Source: Saccharopolyspora hordei | Lineage (GTDB): Bacteria; Actinomycetota; Actinomycetes; Mycobacteriales; Pseudonocardiaceae | DNA length: 64,000 nucleotides | NCBI RefSeq assembly: GCF_013410345.1 | Contig: NZ_JACCFJ010000001.1 | Span: 3,323,001 to 3,387,000 of the forward strand | Direction: 5' to 3' | Shown: one piece after another, positions 14,888 to 23,414 of the stretch | How positions within the stretch are numbered: the first letter of the stretch is position 1 | How the letters are laid out: every line of letters begins with the position of its first letter | Notes under the pieces: model-generated | What the model was told of the DNA's origin: nothing | Database searches by the model: none | What the model saw: the letters and a program-made list of their open reading frames with translations, nothing else | Made by a program: the position numbers and the translations under genes

Positions 14888-16996
14888 ATGGTCATGCACG
14901 TGGAGCGGCTGGCGGCAGGAGGTGGCCGAGGCGCCGCCGCGAACACGAACACCGCTTTCCGCTCCCCGCGCTCCGTCCTGGTGCGGACATCCGGTGATGC
15001 CTTCGGCGCGCACCTGTGCGCCGCGCTGTGCTCGGCCACCTCGGCTCTCGTGTACCGCCTCGAGGCCGGTGACAGCGTCGGAGACGCCCCAGGTGGGCAC
15101 GACGTCCGCGACGAACGGCTGATCACCCTCTTCCGTGACGATCCCCGCACCGGGCTGGGACTCCCGGCGTCGGAGCGCGACGCGCTCGCCGAATCCGTCG
15201 AGGTGATCATCGACACCGAACCGGCGGAACACTTCGACCACCTGGTCTCCCTCGCCGAGAGGCGCGTCGAGCTCACCGGACGCCGTCCACTGATCTGCGC
15301 GGTGTTCCGCCCGGACTCCCCGCGTCGGGGTGCGGCGGCCGACGACCGAGCGGCCTGGGAGGGGCTTCAGGACGCGGTGGCGAAGGGGTTTGCAGCGGTC
15401 CGCATCCGGACTGGGCTCACCATCGACGGTTCGGTCGACTGGCGGTCCACCACGGCGCACCCGCTCGCCGCCCTGCTGGGGGTCGCTGCCGCCACCGGCA
15501 CCCGGCCCCGAGACGTGGGCACGGTGGACGTCGAGGTGGCGGACGTCGCTGCCCGGGCGGTCGTCGCGCTGGCGCTCCGCGCAGACGCGGAAGGACAGGA
15601 CTTCACCCTCGTACGCCGACAGCCGGTGCGGCTGGAGGACGTCTTCGACGCGCTGGAGCGCAGTGGCACGCCGCTGAGACCGGTACCGCTCGACACCTGG
15701 CTCCAGCAACTGGATGGCGGCATCGACGCCCAGCAGGCACGACTGCTGCTGAGCCGTGCTGCTGCGAACGACCCCGTCGAGGAGGGCGGAGTCCGGCTCT
15801 CGCCGTCCGATGTGGGGGTGCCCGAACGTCCGCTGGGGGCCAGTCTCTTCGACGGGCTGGTCACCAGCCAGGAACCCGGCGCTCTCCCGCGCATCCGCAC
15901 GCGCGAGCGAGTTCCCCTGCCCGCGCGGGAAGGTCCGGCCGTGCACTTCGACGGTCACAACGCCCCCCTCGCCCTGGAGCACCGCGAGATCGACCCCGGC
16001 GGAGCAGCAGCGGCGAGTGAAGCCGTCGGCTACGGCACGTTCTGGGTGCCGGAGCAGCGGTCCGACCCCTTGCTGGCGCTGACGGTGGCGGCTGGGACCA
16101 CCAAGGACATCGGCCTCGGCACGGCGGTGACGGTCGCGCTCGCTCGCACTCCCATGACCGTCGCCTGCGCGGCCAACGATCTGCACCGGCTCTCCGGCGG
16201 CCGTCTGGTGCTCGGTCTCGGCTCGCAGCTCCCGGTGCACTTGGCGAACCGGATGGCGATGCCCGGAAACCGCCCTGTCGACCGGATGCGCGATTTCGTC
16301 GCGGCGCTGCGGGCGATCTGGGGCAGCTGGAACGACGAGCGGCCGCTGTCCTACCACGGCCCGTTCTACCGCTTCACCTTGAGCTCCGAGTTCTTCACCC
16401 CACCACCCAACCCGCACGGCGCCCCGGCGATCTTCCTCGGAGCGGCGGGGCCACGGATGGCCGAGCTGGCGGGTGAGATCGGGGACGGGCTCATCGCACC
16501 GCCGTTCGCCAGCCGGCGCCACCTGACCGAGCTGCTCCTGCCGGCGGTGGAACGCGGTCTGGCGAAGGCCGGCCGGTCCCGCGAGTCCTTCACCGTGGTG
16601 GTCATGCCGCTGATCGCCACGGGGCGGACCCCGGACGAGCGGGAGTCCGTCGAGAGCCGGCTGCGGCGACTGGTCGCTTTCTACTGCAGCCCCAAGGACT
16701 ACGGCCGCGTCCTCGACCTGCACGGGCTCGGCGAGTTCGGCGACACGATGCGGGAGCTGAGCTTGTCCGGTGACCCCGAGCGTTGGCGGCGCATGGGGGA
16801 GATGGTCAGCGACGAAGTCCTGGAGACCTTCGCCGTCCGGGCCGCCCCGGGGGACGTGGGTGCTGCGGTGCTGGCTCGCTTCGGTGGCCTGGCCGACCGG
16901 ATCGTGCTGCCCGCTCCGCACGGCACCGAAGCGGGACTCTGGCACCCCGAGACCGTGCGGCTGGACACGCGCACCGGACAGGTGAGGACGATGTGA
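14888..16996 (+). CDS. Degenerate thioester-reductase domain fused to luciferase-like (LLM) flavin oxidoreductase
   Basis: The protein has 702 residues. Residues about 25-325 follow the plan of carrier-linked thioester reductases: VLVRTSGDAFGAHLCAAL in place of the Rossmann strand, TGLGLPASERDALAESVEVI, then VRIRTGLTIDGS, and FTLVRRQPVRLEDVFDALE. However, the GxTGxxG nucleotide loop and the Tyr-x-x-x-Lys catalytic pair are missing. Residues about 365-700 are an LLM-family oxidoreductase (EAVGYGTFWVPEQ, DIGLGTAVTVALARTP, GGRLVLGLGSQ, YHGPFYRF), probably FMN- or F420-dependent. Start ATG 14888 has GAGAGG upstream. Its neighbours (ACP, ketosynthase) imply action on carrier-bound acyl chains. The N-terminal part may now serve only in docking. 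Confidence 0.75.
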   Translation: MVMHVERLAAGGGRGAAANTNTAFRSPRSVLVRTSGDAFGAHLCAALCSATSALVYRLEAGDSVGDAPGGHDVRDERLITLFRDDPRTGLGLPASERDALAESVEVIIDTEPAEHFDHLVSLAERRVELTGRRPLICAVFRPDSPRRGAAADDRAAWEGLQDAVAKGFAAVRIRTGLTIDGSVDWRSTTAHPLAALLGVAAATGTRPRDVGTVDVEVADVAARAVVALALRADAEGQDFTLVRRQPVRLEDVFDALERSGTPLRPVPLDTWLQQLDGGIDAQQARLLLSRAAANDPVEEGGVRLSPSDVGVPERPLGASLFDGLVTSQEPGALPRIRTRERVPLPAREGPAVHFDGHNAPLALEHREIDPGGAAAASEAVGYGTFWVPEQRSDPLLALTVAAGTTKDIGLGTAVTVALARTPMTVACAANDLHRLSGGRLVLGLGSQLPVHLANRMAMPGNRPVDRMRDFVAALRAIWGSWNDERPLSYHGPFYRFTLSSEFFTPPPNPHGAPAIFLGAAGPRMAELAGEIGDGLIAPPFASRRHLTELLLPAVERGLAKAGRSRESFTVVVMPLIATGRTPDERESVESRLRRLVAFYCSPKDYGRVLDLHGLGEFGDTMRELSLSGDPERWRRMGEMVSDEVLETFAVRAAPGDVGAAVLARFGGLADRIVLPAPHGTEAGLWHPETVRLDTRTGQVRTM

Positions 16997-17228
16997 CGGC
17001 CGCGGAAGGCGTGCACCGAGCCGCAGCGGAGGACCACCGGTCCTGGTCCGTCCGCTGCACGAGCAGGAGACGACCCAGGCGCCCACGGACCGCGCCACCG
17101 CGTGGACGCCGACCACGAGCAGTTCGGGCACGGCGGAACGGACGAACGCCACGGCACGGGCCGTCCGCACCGCTGTCGCACGTGGACCTACGGACCCGCA
17201 CCGCTGAACGAGGACACGCGAGGACCGC
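16997..17228 (+). other. Gap with possible frameshifted small gene
   Basis: A frame from GTG 16993 (overlapping the fusion gene's stop) to TGA 17232 (overlapping the ketosynthase ATG as ATGA) would be coupled at both ends. Its first 20 codons look coding, but the rest is Arg/Pro-rich with A/T third positions, while the +1 frame from about 17058 regains G/C third positions until TGA near 17208. This fits a small gene broken by a frameshift, or a leader; no family is recognised. Confidence 0.25.
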
Positions 17229-18404
17229 ATGAACTCCCAGAGATTCCAGCTCGACCAGGACAACGCGATCGCCATCATCGGAATGAGTGGACGGTTCCCG
17301 GGCGCACCGGACGTCGACGAGTTCTGGGAACTCCTGCGGCAGGGCCGCGAAGGTGTCGCGGACGCTCCGACCGACCGGTCGTGGATGTACGAGCTGCACG
17401 GAGAACCACGGACTCCCGGCAAGGTGCCCACGACCCGCGGTGGCTTCTTGCCCGGCGTCGGCGACTTCGACGCCGGCTTCTTCGGCATGTCCCGGCGGGA
17501 AGCGATCCGCGCGGACCCGCAGCTGCGGCTGCTCTTGGAGGTCGCCCACGAGACCGCTGAGGACGCCGGGGTCACTCGGCGCCAGCTGACGAGCTCGACG
17601 ACAGGCGTCTACGTCGGCAACACCTACGGCGACTACTGGCTCCGGCAGGTCGGCGATCCCGAGGGCCTGGACCACCACGCCGAGTTCGGTGTCGCGCGCA
17701 GCTCGCTGTCCGGGCACTTGGCGTACGGGCTCGACCTGCACGGTCCGGCGATGTCGGTCGACGCCGCCTGCGCGTCCTCGCTCGTGGCCGTGCACCTGGC
17801 GTGCCAGGCGCTGCGAGCGGGCGAGTGCGAGCAGGCCTTCGTCGGGGGGACCAACCTCATCCTCGCCCCGTCGAACTACCTCACCTTCAACAGCGCAGGC
17901 GCCCTCTCGCCGGACGGGCGGTGCAAGTTCGGAGATGTCTCCGCCAACGGTTACGTCCGTGCCGAAGCGGTCGGCGCGGTGCTGCTCAAACCGCTGCGCC
18001 GGGCGCTGGCCGACGGCGACCGGATCCGCGCGGTGATCCTCGGCAGCGCCGTCAACAGCGTGGGGTTCACCGGTCGGGGTATCGCCGCGCCCTCTGTGGA
18101 GGGCCAGGCCGCGGTGCTCCGCGCCGCTTACGCCCAAGCCGGGGTCGATCCGCGCGAGGTCTGCTACGTGGAGGCGCACGGCAGCGGCACCCCGGTCGGC
18201 GACCCGATCGAGCTGACCGCCCTCTCCGAAGTCCTCGGGCCGCGACGTCCAGGTGATCCCACGTGCCTGGTCGGGTCCGCGAAGTGCAACGTGGGGCACA
18301 CCGAAGGCGCCGCTGGGATCGTCGGGCTCATCAAGACCGTCCTCACCCTCGAGAACGGCATCGTGCCGGGCAACCCCCACCTGCGTGAGCTGACGAAGGC
18401 CGTG
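17229..18404 (+). pseudogene. Modular type I polyketide ketosynthase, truncated before its C-terminal end
   Basis: About 392 residues match the beta-ketoacyl synthase domain of modular PKSs: IAIIGMSGRFPGA at 14-26, active-site Cys181 in DAACASSL, His317 in EAHGSGTPVGDPIE and His357 in KCNVGHTEGAAG. Homology stops after NPHLREL, before the FGFGGTNAHV segment that every complete KS has, and no acyltransferase or carrier domain follows. Downstream of about 18400 the DNA is the 3' part of a short-chain dehydrogenase on the other strand. The frame stays open to 19907 only because of antisense GC bias. The gene looks truncated by a rearrangement. The ATG overlaps a preceding TGA. Confidence 0.72.
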
Positions 18405-18677
18405 CCCGAGGTTGTTGACCAGCACGTCGACGTCGCCGGCCCGCTCCACGACCCGGTTCGCGCCGTCCTCGGTGGTCACGTCGGCCACGGCGGTGCGGAC
18501 GCTCGCCTTCGGGAACTCCCGGCGGATCCGGTCCGCGGCCTCGTCGACGGTCCGCTCCGAGCGACCGTTGACCACGACGTCGGCGCCGGCGGCGGCCAGG
18601 CCGCGCGCGATGGCGAAGCCGATCCCCGCCGACGAACCGGTGACGAGCGCGGTCTTCCCGCTGAGGTCGATGTGCAT
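18405..18677 (-). pseudogene. Short-chain dehydrogenase/reductase, truncated after the NNxG motif
   Basis: The start at ATG 18677 follows GGAG. The first 91 residues are an intact SDR Rossmann half: LVTGSSAGIGFAIARGLAAAG (10-30), VVNGRS for cofactor choice (suggesting NADP), DVTTEDG, and VDVLVNNLG at the fourth strand. The match ends exactly there; the catalytic Ser, Tyr-x-x-x-Lys and the C-terminal half are absent, because the DNA beyond 18405 is the ketosynthase gene read backwards. The upstream neighbour on the same strand is a nitronate monooxygenase, with which it probably formed an operon. Confidence 0.7.
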
Positions 18678-18800
18678 TCCGTCGCTTCTCCTCTCGAGTC
18701 GCCGTCCGGAGCGATTCTGCTCCGCGGACCGACCCGTGGCGAACGCTCTCGGCGAGGTGGGCCGCAGCTGCCCGCGCTCCTCGCGAGAGCGCGGGTTCGG

Positions 18801-19859
18801 TCAGGCGAGCAGGTCCTGCGCGTCCGCCCACATCCGCTGCACGACCTCACCCGCCGGGGCAGCCTGGGCGAGGCCTGCGCTCTGCCCCGCCATGCAGTTG
18901 ACCCGGTCGATCCCGGGCGCCTCGCCCCGGCGGTACTGCCCCACCAGGCGCCGCTGGACGGGGTAGGGGGCGGGCTCGGGCGCGTCGTCGCGCGTCCAGG
19001 CCGTCACGAACGGCGTGGGCACGGTACGGGCGAGCCGGCCGGAGTACGCGCGGGTGGTGACCGGAGCCTCCGGAGGCAGGCCTTCCAGTGCCGCCGACCA
19101 GTCCGGGTCGATGCCCGCCTCGGGTGTGCGCAGCAGGGCGGTCCCCACCTGGACCGCGCTCGCGCCGAGGGTCAGCGCCGCCGCCACGCCGCGGCCGTCG
19201 GCGATCCCGCCGGCGGCGATGACCGGGATCCGCAGCTGGTCGGCCAGGGCCGGCAGCAGGGCGAACAGGCCGACTCCGCGCCGCTCGTCGGCCTGCGGGT
19301 CGAAGCTGCCCCGGTGGCCCCCGGCCTCGATCCCCTGCGCGACGACGGCGTCCGCACCGGCCTCCTGGGCGGCCAACGCGTCGGCGAGGGTGGTCACGCA
19401 GGCGAACCACGCGATGCCCGCGCGGTGCAACCGCTCGACGTAGTCGGGAGGGAAGAGGCCCATGATCGAGGAGACGACCTCCGGGCGTGCCTGCAGCATC
19501 GCCTCGCACTGCTCGGCGAAGACCGGTGCCGGGGGCCCGGGCTCGCCGGGCTCACCGAAGCCGGCGAGGAACTGCTCGGCCGCGCGCTGCCGCTCGGGGT
19601 CCTCGACCGGTTCGTCCGGGACCCACACGTTGAGCTGGCAGGGGCCGGAGGTCCCGGCGCGGAAGCGCTCCACCCAGCTGCGGATGCGGTCGGGCTGGTC
19701 GAGCACCACGCCGCTGGCGCCCATCCCACCGGCCTCGGCCACCGCGATCGCCAGCTCGGGCGGGCAGGCACCGGCCATCGGGGCCTCCACGACCGGCACG
19801 CGCATCCCGAAGCGCTCGCAGAAGTCCCGGACCCGCTGCTGCGTCCGCTGTCCCGCCAC
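18801..19859 (-). CDS. Nitronate monooxygenase (2-nitropropane dioxygenase-like)
   Basis: The 352-residue protein is an FMN-dependent TIM-barrel enzyme. VEAPMAG (24-30) opens the barrel, His182 in GIEAGGHRG is the catalytic base of the class, and IPVIAAGGIADGRGVAAAL with GASAVQVGTALL forms the phosphate-binding end for FMN. Such enzymes oxidise alkyl nitronates such as propionate-3-nitronate to carbonyl compounds and nitrite. Start GTG 19859 has GGGGAG upstream. The gene is divergent from a LysR regulator with a clear dyad between them, and is followed by the truncated SDR. Confidence 0.88.
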   Translation of the reverse strand: MAGQRTQQRVRDFCERFGMRVPVVEAPMAGACPPELAIAVAEAGGMGASGVVLDQPDRIRSWVERFRAGTSGPCQLNVWVPDEPVEDPERQRAAEQFLAGFGEPGEPGPPAPVFAEQCEAMLQARPEVVSSIMGLFPPDYVERLHRAGIAWFACVTTLADALAAQEAGADAVVAQGIEAGGHRGSFDPQADERRGVGLFALLPALADQLRIPVIAAGGIADGRGVAAALTLGASAVQVGTALLRTPEAGIDPDWSAALEGLPPEAPVTTRAYSGRLARTVPTPFVTAWTRDDAPEPAPYPVQRRLVGQYRRGEAPGIDRVNCMAGQSAGLAQAAPAGEVVQRMWADAQDLLA

Positions 19860-19919
19860 GGCTGCTCCCCGTCGTCGATCCGATGCTGTGTCTGCAGAGC
19901 ACGCTAAGCTCGACGTGGC

Positions 19920-19934
19920 ATCGTGTCCAACGAT
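19920..19934. promoter_or_regulatory. LysR-type operator between nitronate monooxygenase and regulator
   Basis: ATCGT-GTCCA-ACGAT is a perfect five-base inverted repeat with a five-base spacer and contains the T-N11-A core of LysR boxes (T19921, A19933). It lies in the 124-base divergent gap, 50 bases before the regulator start. Confidence 0.6.
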
Positions 19935-19983
19935 CAGTGACGAACGCAGCCATCGTCACCGGCGAAACCTCGGGAGCGACCGC

Positions 19984-20919
19984 GTGGAGCTGGCAGACCT
20001 GCGGACCTTCGTCGCGGTGGCGCGCGCGGGCGGCATCACGCGCGCGGCCGCGCAGCTGCACACCGTGCAGTCCAGCGTCAGCGCACGAGTGGCGGGGCTG
20101 GAGCGGGAGCTCGGCGCGACGCTGCTCCGCAGGCACGCGCGCGGCGTCACCCTGACCGCGGCCGGCGAGCAGTTCCTCGGCTACGCCCGGCAGATCACCT
20201 CGCTCGCCGAGGAGGCCGCACGCGTCGTCCGGGGCGAGACGCCCGGCGGGCCGCTGCGGATCGGGGCGATGGAGACCACCGCCGGGTTCCGGCTGCCGCC
20301 CGTCCTCGAGGCCTACACCGCCGCCTGGCCGGACGTCGAGCTGTCCGTGCTGACCGGCCCCACCGACGAGCTGGTGGCGCGGGTGAAGGACCACTCCCTG
20401 GACGCGGCGCTGGTCGCCGGCCCCGTCGGTGACCGCGAGCTCCACGAGGAGGAGGTCTTCACCGAGGAACTCGCGCTCGTCACCGCAGCGCGCCACCGCC
20501 ACCTGGACGACGCGCTCCGCGGACCCGGCGGCCCCCGGCTGCTCGTGTTCCGCGCGGGATGTTCCTACCGGCGCAGGCTCGAAGCCGTGGTCCGGGAGCG
20601 CGGGGTGGAGCCGAAGGTCCTCGACTTCGGTTCCGTCGAAGGCATCCTCGGCTGCGTGGCCGCCGGTCTCGGCATCACGATGCTGCCCCGGGCGTTGGTC
20701 GAGGGCTCCGCGCTGCGGCACCGGCTCCGCCTGCACCGCACGCCCTCCGGGGGCACAGCGGCGACGGTGTTCGTGCGTCGCCGGGACGCACCCGTCACCG
20801 CGGCCCTGGCGGAGTTCTACCGTCAGCTCCGCGACGCCCGCAGCACCCCGGGACGCGACGCCTCGTGTCCTCAGAGGACTGATCACGCTGTTGTGCTCGG
20901 TCCTGGCGGCGGTCACTGA
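19984..20919 (+). CDS. LysR-family transcriptional regulator
   Basis: The 311-residue protein has the N-terminal helix-turn-helix (ADLRTFVAVARAGGITRAAAQL with QSSVSARVAGLERELGATLLRR) and a C-terminal periplasmic-binding-protein-like effector domain (about 90-295; ITMLPRALVEG near 240). GTG 19984 was chosen because homology starts there and GGGAG lies eight bases before it. Being divergent from the nitronate monooxygenase gene, it most likely controls that gene and itself through the dyad at 19920. The effector is unknown. Confidence 0.9.
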   Translation: MELADLRTFVAVARAGGITRAAAQLHTVQSSVSARVAGLERELGATLLRRHARGVTLTAAGEQFLGYARQITSLAEEAARVVRGETPGGPLRIGAMETTAGFRLPPVLEAYTAAWPDVELSVLTGPTDELVARVKDHSLDAALVAGPVGDRELHEEEVFTEELALVTAARHRHLDDALRGPGGPRLLVFRAGCSYRRRLEAVVRERGVEPKVLDFGSVEGILGCVAAGLGITMLPRALVEGSALRHRLRLHRTPSGGTAATVFVRRRDAPVTAALAEFYRQLRDARSTPGRDASCPQRTDHAVVLGPGGGH

Positions 20920-21036
20920 GGGCCGGTCCGTGCTGACGTCGCGGGAGCGTGCCGCTGGGGGCCGAGGCGACGGTCCCGCCCTCGTCGTCGTGCCGGCGCG
21001 GCCGGGGCCGGGCGCCGGGTGGCACCATGTCGTGGC

Positions 21037-21966
21037 ATGACGCGGTCGTTCACCCTGGTGCAGCTCCGGTACTTCTGCGCGGTGGCCGAGCTGGAGAACA
21101 TGACCGCCGCGGCGGCCGCGCTCAACGTCACGCAGTCGACGCTGTCCTCCGCGGTCGCCCAGCTCGAGCAGGTCATGGGCACCCAGCTGTTCACCCGGCT
21201 CCCGCGCCGCGGGCTGCGGCTGACGTCCGCCGGCCGGCGCCTGCACGACAACGCCCTGCGGCTGCTGGAGGAGGCCGACCAGCTGCCGGGCGTGGTCCGC
21301 GAGGAGGGGCCGACGCTGGTCGGGGACCTCACCGTCGGGGTGTTCGGGCCGCTCGCGCCGTTCCGGGCCGCGGTCATCCTCGAGGAGTTCGAGCGCGAGC
21401 ACCCCGGCGTCACGCTCTCCTTCCTGGAGGGCGACCAGGAGTTCCTGCGGCGGGCGCTGCGCGACGGGCGCTGCGAGGTCGCGCTGATGTACGACCTCGG
21501 CCTCGGGGGCGAGCTGCCGCGCCGGGTGCTCCGGCGCATCCCGCCGCACGTCATCGTGTCACCGGACCACCCGCTGGCGGCCACCCCGGACCAGCCGGTG
21601 AGCCTGCGCGAGCTGGCCGGCGAGCCGTTCATCCTGCTGGACCTGCCGCACAGCCGGGAGTACTACCTCAGCCTGTTCAAGCTCCTCGGCGTGGCCCCGC
21701 GCATCCGCCACCGCGCCAGCGGCTACGAGACCGTGCGGGCGTTCGTGGCGCGCGGGCACGGCTACTCGGTGCTCAACCAGCGGTTGCCGCACGACCTCAC
21801 CTACGCCGGCAGCCCGGTCGTGCCGCTCCCGCTGGCCGAGGAGCTACCGCCGATCGAGGTACTGCTGGTGCGCCCGATCGGCTCCCGGCCGACGCTCAAG
21901 GCGCAGGCGTTCGAGGACGTCTGCCTGCGCGTCTACGGCGTGGCTCCGGAGTTTCCCATCGACTGA
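21037..21966 (+). CDS. LysR-family regulator of the adjacent amidase operon
   Basis: The 309-residue protein begins at ATG 21037 directly at the helix-turn-helix (LVQLRYFCAVAELENMTAAA, then TQSTLSSAVAQLEQVMGTQLF). An in-frame GTG six codons upstream is possible. Residues 90-300 form the effector domain with a conserved DLPHSREYYLSLF segment seen in the LysR subgroup that regulates aromatic or amide catabolism. It is transcribed in the same direction as, and 113 bases ahead of, a transporter/amidohydrolase/amidase operon, which it probably controls. Confidence 0.88.
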   Translation: MTRSFTLVQLRYFCAVAELENMTAAAAALNVTQSTLSSAVAQLEQVMGTQLFTRLPRRGLRLTSAGRRLHDNALRLLEEADQLPGVVREEGPTLVGDLTVGVFGPLAPFRAAVILEEFEREHPGVTLSFLEGDQEFLRRALRDGRCEVALMYDLGLGGELPRRVLRRIPPHVIVSPDHPLAATPDQPVSLRELAGEPFILLDLPHSREYYLSLFKLLGVAPRIRHRASGYETVRAFVARGHGYSVLNQRLPHDLTYAGSPVVPLPLAEELPPIEVLLVRPIGSRPTLKAQAFEDVCLRVYGVAPEFPID

Positions 21967-22079
21967 GTCGATCACACAGGTCCGCTCGATTCTGTTGGAC
22001 AGCTCACGCCCGGCTGACCAGCATGGTCACACCCGCGGCGGCAATGTCGGCGTCGCCCCGCGACAGCTGGGAGCAGCCC

Positions 22080-23414
22080 ATGACGACGAGTGCCCACCAC
22101 GGTTCCGACACCCGCGGCAGGTCCCCGGCCACCACCGGGATCCAGAAGCGCGTCCTCGCGGGCGGCAGCGTCGGCCAGTTCATCGAGTTCTACGACTTCA
22201 CCCTCTACGGGCTGTCCGCGGTGACCCTCGCCGGGCTGTTCTTCCCGGGGGAGAGCCAGCTGGCCAGCATGCTGTCGACCTTCGCCACCTTCGGCGTCGC
22301 CTTCTTCGTCCGGCCGCTCGGCGGTCTGTTCTTCGGCGCCCTCGGTGACCGGATCGGGCGGCGCAAGGTCCTCGCCACCACGCTGCTCACCATCGGCACC
22401 GCGACCGCGCTGATCGGGGTGCTGCCCACGTACGCGACGATCGGCGCCGCCGCGCCGGCCCTGCTGGTGCTGTGCCGGCTGGCGCAGGGCTTCTCCGCGG
22501 GCGGGGAGTCCGTCGGCGCACCGGCGTTCGTGTTCGAGCACGCCCCGCTGGACCGGCGGGGGTTCTGGCTGTGCCTCACCATCTCGGCGACGGCGCTGCC
22601 CTCGGTGGTCGGCGGGACCCTGCTGTTCGTGCTGTCGCAGCTGCTCAGCCCCGAGGCGTTCACGTCCTACGGGTGGCGCATCCCGTTCCTGCTGGCGTTG
22701 CCGCTGGCCTTCATCGGGCTGTGGATCCGCAGCCGCACCGAGGAGAGCCCGGCGTTCCAGCAGGTGCTCCGCAACGCCGAGCGCCGCGAGCACTCCCCGG
22801 TCCGCGAGGCGTTCCGGGAGAACAAGGTCCGGATGCTGCAGGTCGTCTTCGTGATGGGGCTGACCGCGCTGGGCTTCTACTTCCTCAGCGGCTACTTCGT
22901 GTCCTACCTGCAGGACTCCGGCCTCAGCCGGGAGTCGTCGCTGCTGGCCAACGCGGTGGCCATGCTGCTCTACGCGGTGCTGCTGCCGGTCGGGGGCCTG
23001 GTCGGCGACCGCGTCGGGCGCAAGCCCATGCTGGTGGCCGGCTCCCTCGCCCTGGTGGTGCTGGCCGTGCCGTCGTTCAGCCTGGTCACCAGTGGTTCCC
23101 TCGGGCTGGCGCTGCTCGGGCAGGCGCTGTTCGTGCTGGGCCTGACCACCTACGGCGGTGGGTGCTACGCGTTCTTCGTCGAGGTCTTCACGACCCGCAC
23201 GCGGTTCACCTCCGCGGCGGTGAGCTACAACGTCGCCTACGCGGCCTTCGGCGGCACGGCACCGTTCGTCGGCACCTACCTGGTCGGCACCACCGGGCTG
23301 GCGGCGGCGCCGGGCTGGTACATGGGCGCCGCCGCGACGGTCGTGCTGGTCCTGCTGGTCACCACCCGGGTGCCGGAGACCCGGCAGCGAGTCGATGTGG
23401 AGGTTGTCCGATGA
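22080..23414 (+). CDS. MHS-family MFS transporter (metabolite:H+ symporter)
   Basis: The 444-residue protein has twelve hydrophobic segments. The first bears QFIEFYDFTLYG, typical of the MHS group (ShiA, ProP, KgtP). The loop between helices 2 and 3 is GALGDRIGRRKV, and QGFSAGGESVGA is the group's helix-5 motif. These carriers import organic acids, betaines or aromatic acids with protons. ATG 22080 has GGGAG seven bases upstream. The stop overlaps the next start as ATGA, so transporter and amidohydrolase are coupled and probably act on the same compound. Confidence 0.9.
   Translation: MTTSAHHGSDTRGRSPATTGIQKRVLAGGSVGQFIEFYDFTLYGLSAVTLAGLFFPGESQLASMLSTFATFGVAFFVRPLGGLFFGALGDRIGRRKVLATTLLTIGTATALIGVLPTYATIGAAAPALLVLCRLAQGFSAGGESVGAPAFVFEHAPLDRRGFWLCLTISATALPSVVGGTLLFVLSQLLSPEAFTSYGWRIPFLLALPLAFIGLWIRSRTEESPAFQQVLRNAERREHSPVREAFRENKVRMLQVVFVMGLTALGFYFLSGYFVSYLQDSGLSRESSLLANAVAMLLYAVLLPVGGLVGDRVGRKPMLVAGSLALVVLAVPSFSLVTSGSLGLALLGQALFVLGLTTYGGGCYAFFVEVFTTRTRFTSAAVSYNVAYAAFGGTAPFVGTYLVGTTGLAAAPGWYMGAAATVVLVLLVTTRVPETRQRVDVEVVR

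Noticed and set aside
18405-19907. Continuation of the ketosynthase frame to 892 codons
   Set aside because: Beyond residue 392 the translation is the reverse of the dehydrogenase and nitronate monooxygenase genes, has no PKS domain and no coding periodicity on the plus strand.
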